20,069 nucleotides of DNA from an uncultured Porphyromonadaceae bacterium (GTDB lineage: Bacteria > Bacteroidota > Bacteroidia > Bacteroidales > Paludibacteraceae). This document shows, in pieces, positions 1 to 6,262 of the stretch. The notes under the pieces were generated by a model. The model did not search any database. It was not told the origin of the DNA and saw only the letters and a program-made list of their open reading frames with translations. The stretch is taken from assembly GCA_937898265.1 (NCBI GenBank), contig CALEJM010000031.1:1-20069 (forward strand). Reading direction: 5' to 3'. Position 1 is the first letter of the stretch; each line of letters begins with the position of its first letter. Position numbers and translations under genes: made by a program.

Positions 1-668
1 ATTTTTCTTGCGACGTAATCTGCCTCATGTGCTTCATCATCAGCTTCAAAAAGTTCTATTTTATCTCCCGTTCCTTTTGTTGAAAACAGATTCTTGCTTA
101 TTCTTTGTTCATTATTGACAATAATAGCATTTGCTACATCCAAAATATTGGAAACAGAGCGATAATTTTGTTCAAGCTTGACTAAAGTTGTATTTCTAAA
201 GTCTCTTTGAAAATTAAGAATAATTCTATAATCAGCACCACGCCAGCTGTATATTGATTGATCAACATCACCTACAACGCAAAGGGAACGCTCTTCGGGG
301 ATTTCTTGTTTTAAATTTGTGTATAACATATTTAGAAGTTTATACTGTGCAAGGTTTGTATCTTGGTATTCATCAACAAGAATATGCTTAAATCTGTTGT
401 AATAATATTCTCTTACGTGTGGATTTTGTTCAAGTAATTTTACCGTTAAAAGCAGCATATCATCAAAATCTATTGCATTATTATTATTTAAAATATTCTC
501 ATATTCTTCAAAAATGGATGCAATTTTTTGTGATTTAAAATCTCTTGCAAAAGTTGAAAATGTATAAGCATCCTGCATTTTGTTTTTGGCATTTGAAATA
601 ATTGCTTTTACAAGCTTTGGCTGATAAATTTTGTCATCAACATTCAATTTTTTAATAGCTTGTTTTAT
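1..668 (-). CDS. UvrD/PcrA-type superfamily 1 DNA helicase, internal fragment
   Basis: The minus strand is open throughout and gives the middle of a superfamily 1A 3'-5' DNA helicase of the UvrD/PcrA/Rep family, which acts in repair and replication restart. Visible in order are an NAIDFDDMLLL segment (about 445-485), motif II DEYQDTN (about 355-375), motif III VVGDVDQSIYSWRGAD (about 230-280) and motif IV LEQNYRS (about 156-176). The Walker A region that should lie roughly 100 or more residues earlier is absent, because the frame joins GlmS near 666-690. The C-terminal half is cut by the window edge. The motif III wording resembles cyanobacterial and Melainabacteria-type UvrD more than Bacteroidales UvrD. 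Hand counts on three lines give about 28% G+C, against about half in the rest of the window. I infer this piece comes from a different genome. Confidence 0.85.
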   Translation of the reverse strand, partial: MKQAIKKLNVDDKIYQPKLVKAIISNAKNKMQDAYTFSTFARDFKSQKIASIFEEYENILNNNNAIDFDDMLLLTVKLLEQNPHVREYYYNRFKHILVDEYQDTNLAQYKLLNMLYTNLKQEIPEERSLCVVGDVDQSIYSWRGADYRIILNFQRDFRNTTLVKLEQNYRSVSNILDVANAIIVNNEQRISKNLFSTKGTGDKIELFEADDEAHEADYVARK

Positions 669-692
669 GACTGCAATAGTCTCATCCTCAAG
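663..692. other. Probable chimeric join between glmS and a foreign helicase gene
   Basis: Within this stretch the minus-strand protein changes from GlmS (VEYTKRVIYLEDE) to helicase (IKQAIKKLNVDDK). The seven codons DETIAVI fit either family, which suggests that a short shared tract served as the joining point. Base composition falls sharply on the left side. The exact break cannot be fixed by eye. Confidence 0.7.
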
Positions 693-1319
693 ATAGATGA
701 CACGTTTGGTATATTCTACGATTGGGAGGGCGTCGGAGGCAAGGAAGTATTCGTTGTCACCGATACCAACCACTAGCGGACTACTTTTGCGGGCAGCGAT
801 AATCTGTTCTGGTTGCTCACGGTCGAGGACGGCTATCGCATAGGCGCCAATGACCTGTTTCAGCGCCAACTGAACGGCAGAAACCAATGAGACCTCTTGG
901 GTATCTTGAACATATTGAATCAGTTGCACCAACACTTCGGTATCGGTGTCACTTTGGAAGGTGAAGCCGTGTTCAATGAGGCGTTTCTTGATTTCCATAT
1001 AGTTTTCGATAATACCATTATGGATAATCGCCAAACGACCATTGGAGGAGTAATGAGGGTGGGCATTCGCCTGACAAGGTTCGCCATGAGTTGCCCAACG
1101 GGTATGGGCTATACCAATGTTGCCAGTGATGTCCTTATCGGACACAAAGGTCTCTAAGTCTGCCACTTTACCCTTGGCTTTGTAGACGCCTAAGGTTCCG
1201 CTGCCATTGATGAGCGCCACACCGGCACTGTCGTAACCTCTGTATTCCAAACGACGCAATCCCTTCATGAGAATAGGGAACGCTTCACGTTTTCCAATGT
1301 ATCCTACGATTCCGCACAT
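669..1319 (-). CDS. glmS: Glutamine-fructose-6-phosphate aminotransferase, N-terminal glutaminase domain only
   Basis: GlmS makes glucosamine-6-phosphate from fructose-6-phosphate and glutamine, the first step of the UDP-GlcNAc route to peptidoglycan and lipid A. The start ATG at 1317-1319 gives MCGIVGYIGK, so Cys2 becomes the N-terminal nucleophile after Met removal. The class II glutaminase signature follows: EYRGYDSAG (about 25-33), HTRWATHG with Arg74 (72-79), HNGIIEN with Asn101/Gly102 (100-106) and the SDTDTEV segment (123-129). The reading stays GlmS-like to YLEDETIAVI (209-218). The two SIS sugar-isomerase domains (about 380 further residues) are missing, and the frame continues into helicase sequence instead. 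No promoter is visible in the 40 bases before it, so it probably shares a transcript with the acetyltransferase upstream. The domain assignment is secure; the truncation is probably an assembly artefact. Confidence 0.93.
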
Positions 1320-1339
1320 AGTTTTATTGTTTGTTGTAA

Positions 1340-1356
1340 TCGTCTGTTGCAGACGA
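1340..1356 (-). promoter_or_regulatory. Short hairpin in the glmS leader
   Basis: A perfect 7-bp stem with a 3-base loop (TCGTCTG CAA CAGACGA on the minus strand) lies between the acetyltransferase stop and the glmS start, 20 bases before the ATG. It is not followed by a T run in the direction of transcription, so it is not a typical terminator. It could be an RNA-processing or stability element in the intercistronic leader. Function is unknown. Confidence 0.4.
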
Positions 1357-1359
1357 CTT

Positions 1360-1914
1360 TTATGTTAATTTACAATGATATACTTTTTTATATAGTGTCT
1401 CTTTGACGAGTTCCACATGCCCCCCAAGCCACGTTGGCTGGTTGCTCAAGAGCCACAACGGAACGGCAGATTTTCCTTCGCTGTAAGGGGGTTGAACGTA
1501 GTTTTTATACGGTTTTTCAAACCCCAAGGTTTGGTAGAAAAGCAGTCGGCCGTGGGTGGTTTCGTCGCTATCTGGCTCAACTTCCAAGACAACTGGCAAC
1601 TCCGATTTCAAGAGTTTACCCAACACTTCCGAGCCGAGGTGACGACGTCTAAACGCCTCTTCTACAGCCAAATGTTCTACATAACAGAACTGTTCAAACT
1701 GCCAATAGCAAAGGATCGCAACAGGAGTCTCAACGTTTTGTAAGTCTAACATTGACATCACCTCCACATGAAAGCCAGGGTACTCACGCTGGAGTTCAAA
1801 CCACATCTCGGCTTCTCGCCGCTCATCGGCAGGAAAGGCACGCTCATAGAGCGACTTAGCAAAAGCAAAGCGGCTGTCGACAGTGCTCTCTATCAGATGG
1901 AATCTGCACTCCAT
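1360..1914 (-). CDS. GNAT-family N-acetyltransferase
   Basis: This predicted protein of 184 residues resembles GCN5-related acetyltransferases, which move an acetyl group from acetyl-CoA to an amine. The best support is the segment VEHLAVEEAFRRRHLGSEVL: a beta strand followed by an R/Q-x-x-G-x-G/A-like loop (RRRHLG) that binds the CoA pyrophosphate. Later GRLLFYQTLGF matches the usual motif B end (FYxxLGF). The substrate cannot be told. I chose the ATG at 1912-1914 (MECRFHLIES) rather than the longer frame start at 1971, because the extension would lie wholly inside the preceding gene. Even so, it overlaps the DUF1294 gene by 22 bases, so the two are probably translationally coupled. glmS follows after 40 bases. 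Confidence 0.8.
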   Translation of the reverse strand: MECRFHLIESTVDSRFAFAKSLYERAFPADERREAEMWFELQREYPGFHVEVMSMLDLQNVETPVAILCYWQFEQFCYVEHLAVEEAFRRRHLGSEVLGKLLKSELPVVLEVEPDSDETTHGRLLFYQTLGFEKPYKNYVQPPYSEGKSAVPLWLLSNQPTWLGGHVELVKETLYKKVYHCKLT

Positions 1915-2180
1915 AGTTTTTTGTAGATGATGAAACCTACAACTGCCAGCCACACAACGACTATCAACCATGTGATGAGAAAGTAGCTGGTTTTCTTGTT
2001 TTTATGATGAATGAGATACATCAGCAACAACACGACAGGAAAGGCGCCGAACGCCTCAAAGAGGTGGAGCGTAGCCTCGGGCACTCGCTGTTTCTTTTTC
2101 TTTGCCAAGAGTTTGTCTGCAGCAAAGACGAGGCCTCCCAACACGTTGACTACCAAAAGGTAATAGAAGAAATATCTCAT
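1893..2180 (-). CDS. DUF1294-like small inner-membrane protein
   Basis: This 95-residue protein has three hydrophobic stretches: about 3-20, 43-58 (AFGAFPVVLLLMYLI) and 66-87. Between them are a basic KLLAKKKKQRVPE segment, then HLFEAFGAFP, and HHKNKKTSYF. An Asn near the start, a (D)K-x-x-A region, RVPE and an H-K pair before the last helix fit the DUF1294 family of small membrane proteins, whose function is not established. It is the first gene of a probable DUF1294 - acetyltransferase - glmS transcript. A TATCTTTG promoter element lies about 50 bases upstream, and the following acetyltransferase starts inside its last codons. Gene status is likely; the family call is moderately sure. Confidence 0.75.
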   Translation of the reverse strand: MRYFFYYLLVVNVLGGLVFAADKLLAKKKKQRVPEATLHLFEAFGAFPVVLLLMYLIHHKNKKTSYFLITWLIVVVWLAVVGFIIYKKLWSADSI

Positions 2181-2231
2181 CGTTGTCTCTCTTTCCTAAT
2201 CAATGGGACAAATTGACCCACATTAAGACCA

Positions 2232-2239
2232 CAAAGATA
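2232..2239 (-). promoter_or_regulatory. Bacteroidetes-type -7 element for the DUF1294 operon
   Basis: TATCTTTG on the minus strand matches the TAnnTTTG consensus of the Bacteroidetes primary sigma factor and lies 51 bases before the start at 2180. No clear TTTG is found at the usual distance upstream. The 264-base gap 2181-2444 holds this element, the element for the plus-strand gene and no visible small gene. Confidence 0.55.
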
Positions 2240-2412
2240 AGAAAAAGTTAGGGTATGCACCACTTTATTGCAGAAAGTTTTCGGTTTTGAGACTCAAAAA
2301 GACGTTTTCATAGACGAAAAACGCTCTTCAACCTCCTCTTATCGCTGCAGCTGATACTATATATATAATTGTTTCACGAAAGCAAAGGGAGTGTTATTTG
2401 GAAAATTTTGTG

Positions 2413-2420
2413 TAATTTTG
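2413..2420 (+). promoter_or_regulatory. Possible -7 element for the DUF2461 gene
   Basis: TAATTTTG fits TAnnTTTG and lies 24 bases before the ATG at 2445. The upstream TTTG at 2397-2400 is too close (12 bases instead of about 20), so the element is only tentative. It favours starting translation at 2445 rather than at the GTG at 2391. Confidence 0.4.
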
Positions 2421-2444
2421 GTTCACTTTTCACTGTATATTTTT

Positions 2445-3149
2445 ATGGCAAACAAGGTTAAGAGGGTCTTCGATTTTCTGAAGCAACTGAAATATAACAA
2501 CAAAACCGAGTGGATGCATGAGCACCGCGAGGAGTATCTGGCTGCTAAAGCCGTGACGTTGGAGTTGGCTCAATCTACTGTCAATCAACTCGTAAAGCAC
2601 TACCCTTGGATGGCGAGTATAGATGTGCGCAAATTGCTCTATCGCATTAACCGCGACACGCGTTTTTCGCTGGATAAGTCAACCTACTATACCCACATGG
2701 GCTTCTGGTTGTCTACTCTCGGTTTGAAGAAGTTCGGAGATGGTTTCCTGGTCTATCTGCAACCCGACGACGAAGACGGCAACTACTTCACTACAACGAT
2801 GTTATGCGCCGGTTTGTACAACCCGCCAACTAAATATGCGAAGGAGATTCGCGAGGAGATTGCCGAGCGGGGTGAAGAGTTGCGCAATATCATGAACTCC
2901 AAGGCGTTCAAAGAGGCGGGCTGGCAACTCTACGACAAGGAAAAACTGAAGGTGATTCCGAAACATCTGCGTGGCTCACAGTACGAGGACCTCATCGCCC
3001 TGAAGAGTTGGTCGCTCTCCCGTCCTTTTTCTGAAGAGGAGGCTTTGCGGGACGACTTTGAAGAAAAAATTGCGCAGGCATTTGAAAGCGCCGTGGCATG
3101 GAATAATTTCTTCGACCGCATTGTAGAATTTGTGAATGACGAAGGGTAA
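2445..3149 (+). CDS. DUF2461 / TIGR02453 family protein
   Basis: This soluble protein of 234 residues belongs to the DUF2461 family, whose biochemical role is unknown. Family-typical features are: an N-terminal FDFLKQLKYNNKTEWMHEH (works as 'FLxxLxxNNxxxWF'-like); the central LLYRINRDTRFSLDKSTYYTH, where most members have an R-I-x-R-D-x-RFSxDKxPY-like core; and then a glycine-rich GFLVYLQPDD region. The C-terminal part is charged and helical. The ATG at 2445 (MANKVKRVFDF) is preferred because the upstream extension is hydrophobic, starts at a GTG and overlaps the likely promoter. It stands alone on the plus strand, divergent from the DUF1294 operon and convergent with recX. Confidence 0.88.
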   Translation: MANKVKRVFDFLKQLKYNNKTEWMHEHREEYLAAKAVTLELAQSTVNQLVKHYPWMASIDVRKLLYRINRDTRFSLDKSTYYTHMGFWLSTLGLKKFGDGFLVYLQPDDEDGNYFTTTMLCAGLYNPPTKYAKEIREEIAERGEELRNIMNSKAFKEAGWQLYDKEKLKVIPKHLRGSQYEDLIALKSWSLSRPFSEEEALRDDFEEKIAQAFESAVAWNNFFDRIVEFVNDEG

Positions 3150-3172
3150 TTCTCTTCCGCCATAACGAATCA

Positions 3173-3208
3173 AAAAAGAGTTTTTACAAATTAGTAAAAA
3201 CTCTTTTT
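3173..3208. terminator. Bidirectional terminator between DUF2461 gene and recX
   Basis: A perfect 15-bp inverted repeat (3173-3187 with 3194-3208, loop AAATTA) has an A run at one end and a T run at the other. It lies 23 bases after the DUF2461 stop and 20 bases beyond the recX stop at 3229, so it can end both convergent transcripts. Confidence 0.9.
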
Positions 3209-3228
3209 ATTTCTCTATTTTTCAGCCG

Positions 3229-3687
3229 TTAATCTCGGCGGATAACTTGACGGAATGATTCGTAATCAAAACCTCTGCTCGCCACAAAACGATAGACTTT
3301 TTCCAACAAGTGAGGATCGTCTTCCTTCAGCGAACGAAGTTTTTCGTCAACCAATTTTTGAAGTACGGAGAGATATTCGTCGTCGGCAATTTCCGACGTC
3401 AAAGCATCTTCAATGGCGGCGGAATCGAGTCGTTTGGCACGCAACATAGTCCGAATTTTGAGTTTTCCCCAGTGATTGAAGTGAAATTTGTCGCGAACGT
3501 AAGCCACACAATAACGCTCGTCGGAGATGAAGTTTTCTTCTCGCAGACGCGCTACGACAGCCTCCAAATCAACATCCTCGTCGCCTTTCCAAGCCACAAG
3601 TTTCTCCATCACCTCGCTCTCGCAGTGCTCCGATTTAGCACAATAGCCCGACGCACGTTCATAGAGTTTGTCTTCTATTTTATCCAT
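3229..3687 (-). CDS. recX: Regulatory protein RecX
   Basis: This is a predicted 152-residue all-helical protein of the RecX family, which binds RecA filaments and limits recombinase activity. Features include EDKLYERASGYCAKSEHC near the start, a short repeat-like pattern of three-helix units (LVAWKGDEDVDLEAVVARL, ISDERYCVAYVRDKF, and KLKIRTMLRAKRLDSAAIEDAL) and the C-terminal FVASRGFDYESFRQVI. The phrase F(I)SDERYxxAYVRDKF is typical of the family. The open frame reaches back to 3879, but that extension translates the tRNA-Leu gene, so the ATG at 3685-3687 (MDKIEDKLYE) is the real start. It lies 35 bases below the tRNA terminator with no recognisable promoter between. Confidence 0.9.
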   Translation of the reverse strand: MDKIEDKLYERASGYCAKSEHCESEVMEKLVAWKGDEDVDLEAVVARLREENFISDERYCVAYVRDKFHFNHWGKLKIRTMLRAKRLDSAAIEDALTSEIADDEYLSVLQKLVDEKLRSLKEDDPHLLEKVYRFVASRGFDYESFRQVIRRD

Positions 3688-3722
3688 CGTATTATCTTCT
3701 GATTCTTTGTTGTTTAAGACAA

Positions 3723-3752
3723 AAAAAGCTTGCCCATTCAAGCAAGCTTTTT
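3723..3752 (-). terminator. Terminator of tRNA-Leu
   Basis: An 11-bp inverted repeat (3723-3733 with 3742-3752, loop of 8) ends in seven T residues in the minus direction (complement of 3721-3727). It begins 3 bases after the mature tRNA end and separates the tRNA from recX. Confidence 0.85.
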
Positions 3753-3755
3753 CCG

Positions 3756-3839
3756 TGCCCGAGACCGGACTCGAACCGGTACAGCCGCAATGGCCAAAGG
3801 ATTTTAAGTCCTTCGTGTCTACCATTTCACCACTCGGGC
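3756..3839 (-). tRNA. tRNA-Leu (anticodon UAA)
   Basis: The minus strand folds as a class II tRNA. The acceptor stem is GCCCGAG/CTCGGGC with discriminator A, and there is a D arm beginning TGGTGAAATGGTAGACAC. The anticodon stem AAGGA/TCCTT carries the loop CTTAAAA (anticodon TAA at 3804-3806). A variable arm (TGGCCATTGCGGCT) and a T arm ending CCGGTTCGAGTCCGG follow. CCA is not encoded, so it must be added after transcription. It has its own promoter and terminator. Confidence 0.97.
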
Positions 3840-3848
3840 AAAGCGGTG

Positions 3849-3880
3849 CAAAATTACGATATTTTTTCGTATTCCGCAAA
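3849..3880 (-). promoter_or_regulatory. Promoter of tRNA-Leu
   Basis: On the minus strand TTTG (3877-3880), then 20 bases, then TAATTTTG (3849-3856) is a full match to the Bacteroidetes sigma consensus. The tRNA 5' end lies 10 bases downstream of the -7 element, which leaves almost no 5' leader. Confidence 0.8.
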
Positions 3881-3882
3881 CA

Positions 3883-3911
3883 ACAAAGGAGAAGATTTTC
3901 TCCTCCTTTGT
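3883..3911 (-). terminator. Probable terminator of the gyrB-argS cluster
   Basis: A 9-bp inverted repeat ACAAAGGAG/CTCCTTTGT (3883-3891 with 3903-3911) lies 22 bases past the argS stop. An alternative 7-bp hairpin (AGGAGAA GATT TTCTCCT) shares the left arm. The following minus-strand bases are T-rich but not a clean run, so termination may be partial. Confidence 0.55.
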
Positions 3912-3933
3912 GCTATCGTGATAAGGGTTTGCC

Positions 3934-5727
3934 TTACATTCTCTCTGGAACTTCAATACCCAGCAGACGCATGCCTTGGGCAATAACTTTTGCCACGCAC
4001 TGCGAAAGAATCAGGCGGAAGTTTCTAACAGCCTCATTCTCTTCTTTCAAGATAGTGAAGTCGTGATAGAATTGGTTGTATTCTTTTACCAAATCGTAGA
4101 CGTAGTTGGCTATCAATGCAGGGCTGAACTGTGTTCCTGCCTCAGCAACAACGGCTGGGAAGTTGCTCAACATCTGAATCAGATAGGTCTCTTTCTCACT
4201 CAGTGCCACCTGTTTGTCAAGTACGCCGAAAGCGATGTTCTGTTCGGCAGCCTTACGCAAGATGGATTTGATACGAGCGTGCGTATATTGGATGAAAGGA
4301 CCGGTGTTACCGTTGAAGTCAATAGACTCTTTAGGGTTGAACATCATGTTCTTACGTGGGTCAACCTTCAAGATGAAATACTTCAACGCACCGAGACCAA
4401 TCATACGGCATGTGTCATTGAATTCCTCCTCTGTCACATCGGCCATCTTGCCAGATTCCTCTGAGGTTGCCTTGGCTGTTGCCACCATCTCTGCCATCAG
4501 ATCGTCGGCATCGACTACGGTTCCTTCACGGCTTTTCATCTTACCTTCAGGCAATTCTACCATGCCGTAAGAGAAGTGAACGAGACTCTTGCCCCATTCA
4601 AAACCGAGTTTATCCAACAAGAGCGAAAGCACCTGGAAGTGGTAGTTCTGCTCATTGCCAACAACATAAACCATCTTATTGATTGGATAGTCGGCATAAC
4701 GCATTTTGGCGGTGCCGATATCTTGAGTCATATATACTGAAGTGCCGTCGGTACGCAGCAAGAGTTTCTCGTCAAGGCCGTCAGCAGTGAGGTTTGCCCA
4801 TACTGAACCATCCTCGCGACGATAGAAAATACCAGCCTCAAGACCGCGCTCAACTTCTTTTTTACCAACGAGATAGGTCTGTGATTCGTAATAGATTTTG
4901 TCGAAGCTAACACCCATCTCTTTATAAGTAGCGTCGAAACCGGCATAAACCCATTCGTTCATCTTTTCCCACAAAGCACGAACCTCAGGATCACCCTGTT
5001 CCCATTTGAGCAACATTGCCTGAGCCTCTTGAATCAGTGGTGCTTCGCGTTTAGCATCTTCTTCACTCATGCCTTTCGCCATCAACTCTTTAACTTCTGC
5101 GCGATAGTGCTTGTCAAACTCTACGTAGAAGTCGCCAACGAGATGATCACCTTTCTTACCAGCGGTCTCTGGGGTGATGCCGTTGCCGAAACGCAACCAT
5201 GCCAACATAGATTTGCAGATATGGATACCACGGTCGTTAACAATGTTGGTCTTCACGACGTTCCAACCGTTAGCCTTCTGAATCTCGGCGATTGAGTGAC
5301 CGAGGAGGTTGTTGCGAACGTGACCCAAGTGGAGTGGTTTGTTGGTGTTTGGTGAGGAGTACTCAACCATCATCAACGGAGCGTCTGGGGCTGCAGCCTT
5401 ATAGCCGTAGTTGTCGCTTTTTGAGATATCTTCCAGCAAATCAAGCCAGAAACTTTGTGAGATAGAGAGATTCAAGAAACCTTTAACAACGTTGAAACCA
5501 GCCACCAACGCATTCTCGCGTTGCATATATTCGCCGATTTCAGCACCAATGACATCAGGAGATTTGTGTGCCTGTTTGGTGAAAGGGAAGGTTACGACGG
5601 TGAGGTCGCCTTCAAACTCTTTCTTGGTCTTCTGAATCTGTATGTTACTACACTCAGCATCGATGTTGTAGAGCGCTTTTACTGCTGCAACAACGCCTTG
5701 AGCAAGTGATTGTTCGATATTATTCAT
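3934..5727 (-). CDS. argS: Arginyl-tRNA synthetase
   Basis: This class I synthetase of 597 residues charges tRNA-Arg with arginine. The N-terminal additional domain (about 1-110) is followed by EYSSPNTNKPLHLGH, the HIGH-type ATP-binding motif (HLGH at 133-136). The catalytic domain contains IVNDRGIHICKSM. The KMSKS loop appears as GKMKSREGTVVDADDLM near residue 396, the usual ArgS variant in which the first lysine is displaced. The C-terminal DALR-type helical domain binds the anticodon and ends LLGIEVPERM, as ArgS commonly does. Length is normal for the family. It is the last gene of the gyrB - ychF - lipoprotein - argS cluster, 11 bases after the lipoprotein stop, and a hairpin follows it. 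Confidence 0.97.
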   Translation of the reverse strand: MNNIEQSLAQGVVAAVKALYNIDAECSNIQIQKTKKEFEGDLTVVTFPFTKQAHKSPDVIGAEIGEYMQRENALVAGFNVVKGFLNLSISQSFWLDLLEDISKSDNYGYKAAAPDAPLMMVEYSSPNTNKPLHLGHVRNNLLGHSIAEIQKANGWNVVKTNIVNDRGIHICKSMLAWLRFGNGITPETAGKKGDHLVGDFYVEFDKHYRAEVKELMAKGMSEEDAKREAPLIQEAQAMLLKWEQGDPEVRALWEKMNEWVYAGFDATYKEMGVSFDKIYYESQTYLVGKKEVERGLEAGIFYRREDGSVWANLTADGLDEKLLLRTDGTSVYMTQDIGTAKMRYADYPINKMVYVVGNEQNYHFQVLSLLLDKLGFEWGKSLVHFSYGMVELPEGKMKSREGTVVDADDLMAEMVATAKATSEESGKMADVTEEEFNDTCRMIGLGALKYFILKVDPRKNMMFNPKESIDFNGNTGPFIQYTHARIKSILRKAAEQNIAFGVLDKQVALSEKETYLIQMLSNFPAVVAEAGTQFSPALIANYVYDLVKEYNQFYHDFTILKEENEAVRNFRLILSQCVAKVIAQGMRLLGIEVPERM

Positions 5728-5738
5728 TTCAAAAATTT

Positions 5739-6251
5739 TTATTCAATTAAAATTCTGGTTGCAGGGATGTCGCCACCGTTGCCCACCTCGAATGAGTTAG
5801 GATAGTAGACGATGATGTCGGCACCAATGGCAAGGTCGTCGTCACCGTAAATCAATGCTTTGTCTACAGAGAATTTGAAACTGTCAACCTCAGAAACAAT
5901 GACTACGCTGTGTTCGTCCATGCTTACCACGATGCCTTCCACCCAATGTTCTAAGACACTGACGCTGGCGGCAATAATGGTGTCGCCGTTTTGCAAGTCG
6001 TAACCCACTGCAATGATCTCTTCGTTTTTTATCGTGTCGCACTGATTCAACACGTCAGCAACGTTGACGATAGAGATATGGTCGCCTTCCTCCATTTCAA
6101 GTAGCATATAGTCGCCCGACTTCACAATCAAACGACCTTGCATGGTGTGCTTGGTGCGAATGGGTTCGGAGTCTTTGGCGCTGTCCGACTGCTTCTTGCA
6201 ACCGAGGAATACCAGCGAGCAAGCGAGAAGGAAGAGGATAGTTTTTTTCAT
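5739..6251 (-). CDS. Small lipoprotein of unknown function between ychF and argS
   Basis: This 170-residue protein begins MKKTILFLLACSLVFLGCKKQ, a short signal peptide ending in a lipobox (FLGC, Cys18), so it should be lipidated and anchored in the envelope. The Lys residues directly after the Cys and the following SDSAKDSEP linker are typical of Bacteroidales lipoproteins. The rest is rich in short beta strands and acidic residues: GRLIVKSGDYMLLEMEEGDH, then WVEGIVVSMDEHSVVIVSEV, then GADIIVYYPNSFEV. The repeated G-x-(I/L)-(V)-x-S pattern hints at two or more small beta-barrel (OB-like) units, but I recognise no named family. It sits 11 bases after ychF and 11 bases before argS, clearly in the same transcript. 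Confidence 0.88.
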   Translation of the reverse strand: MKKTILFLLACSLVFLGCKKQSDSAKDSEPIRTKHTMQGRLIVKSGDYMLLEMEEGDHISIVNVADVLNQCDTIKNEEIIAVGYDLQNGDTIIAASVSVLEHWVEGIVVSMDEHSVVIVSEVDSFKFSVDKALIYGDDDLAIGADIIVYYPNSFEVGNGGDIPATRILIE

Positions 6252-6262
6252 ATTCGGAGTTA

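Noticed and set aside
897..1157. Plus-strand open frame of 86 codons opposite glmS
   Set aside because: It lies opposite the conserved glutaminase domain and has no independent support.
2391..2444. GTG start for the DUF2461 protein with a hydrophobic N-terminus that resembles a signal peptide
   Set aside because: It overlaps a -7-like element, and the protein family is soluble; the ATG at 2445 gives the usual N-terminus.
3688..3879. N-terminal extension of RecX by 64 residues
   Set aside because: The extension translates the tRNA-Leu gene and its terminator, and the normal RecX start is at 3687.
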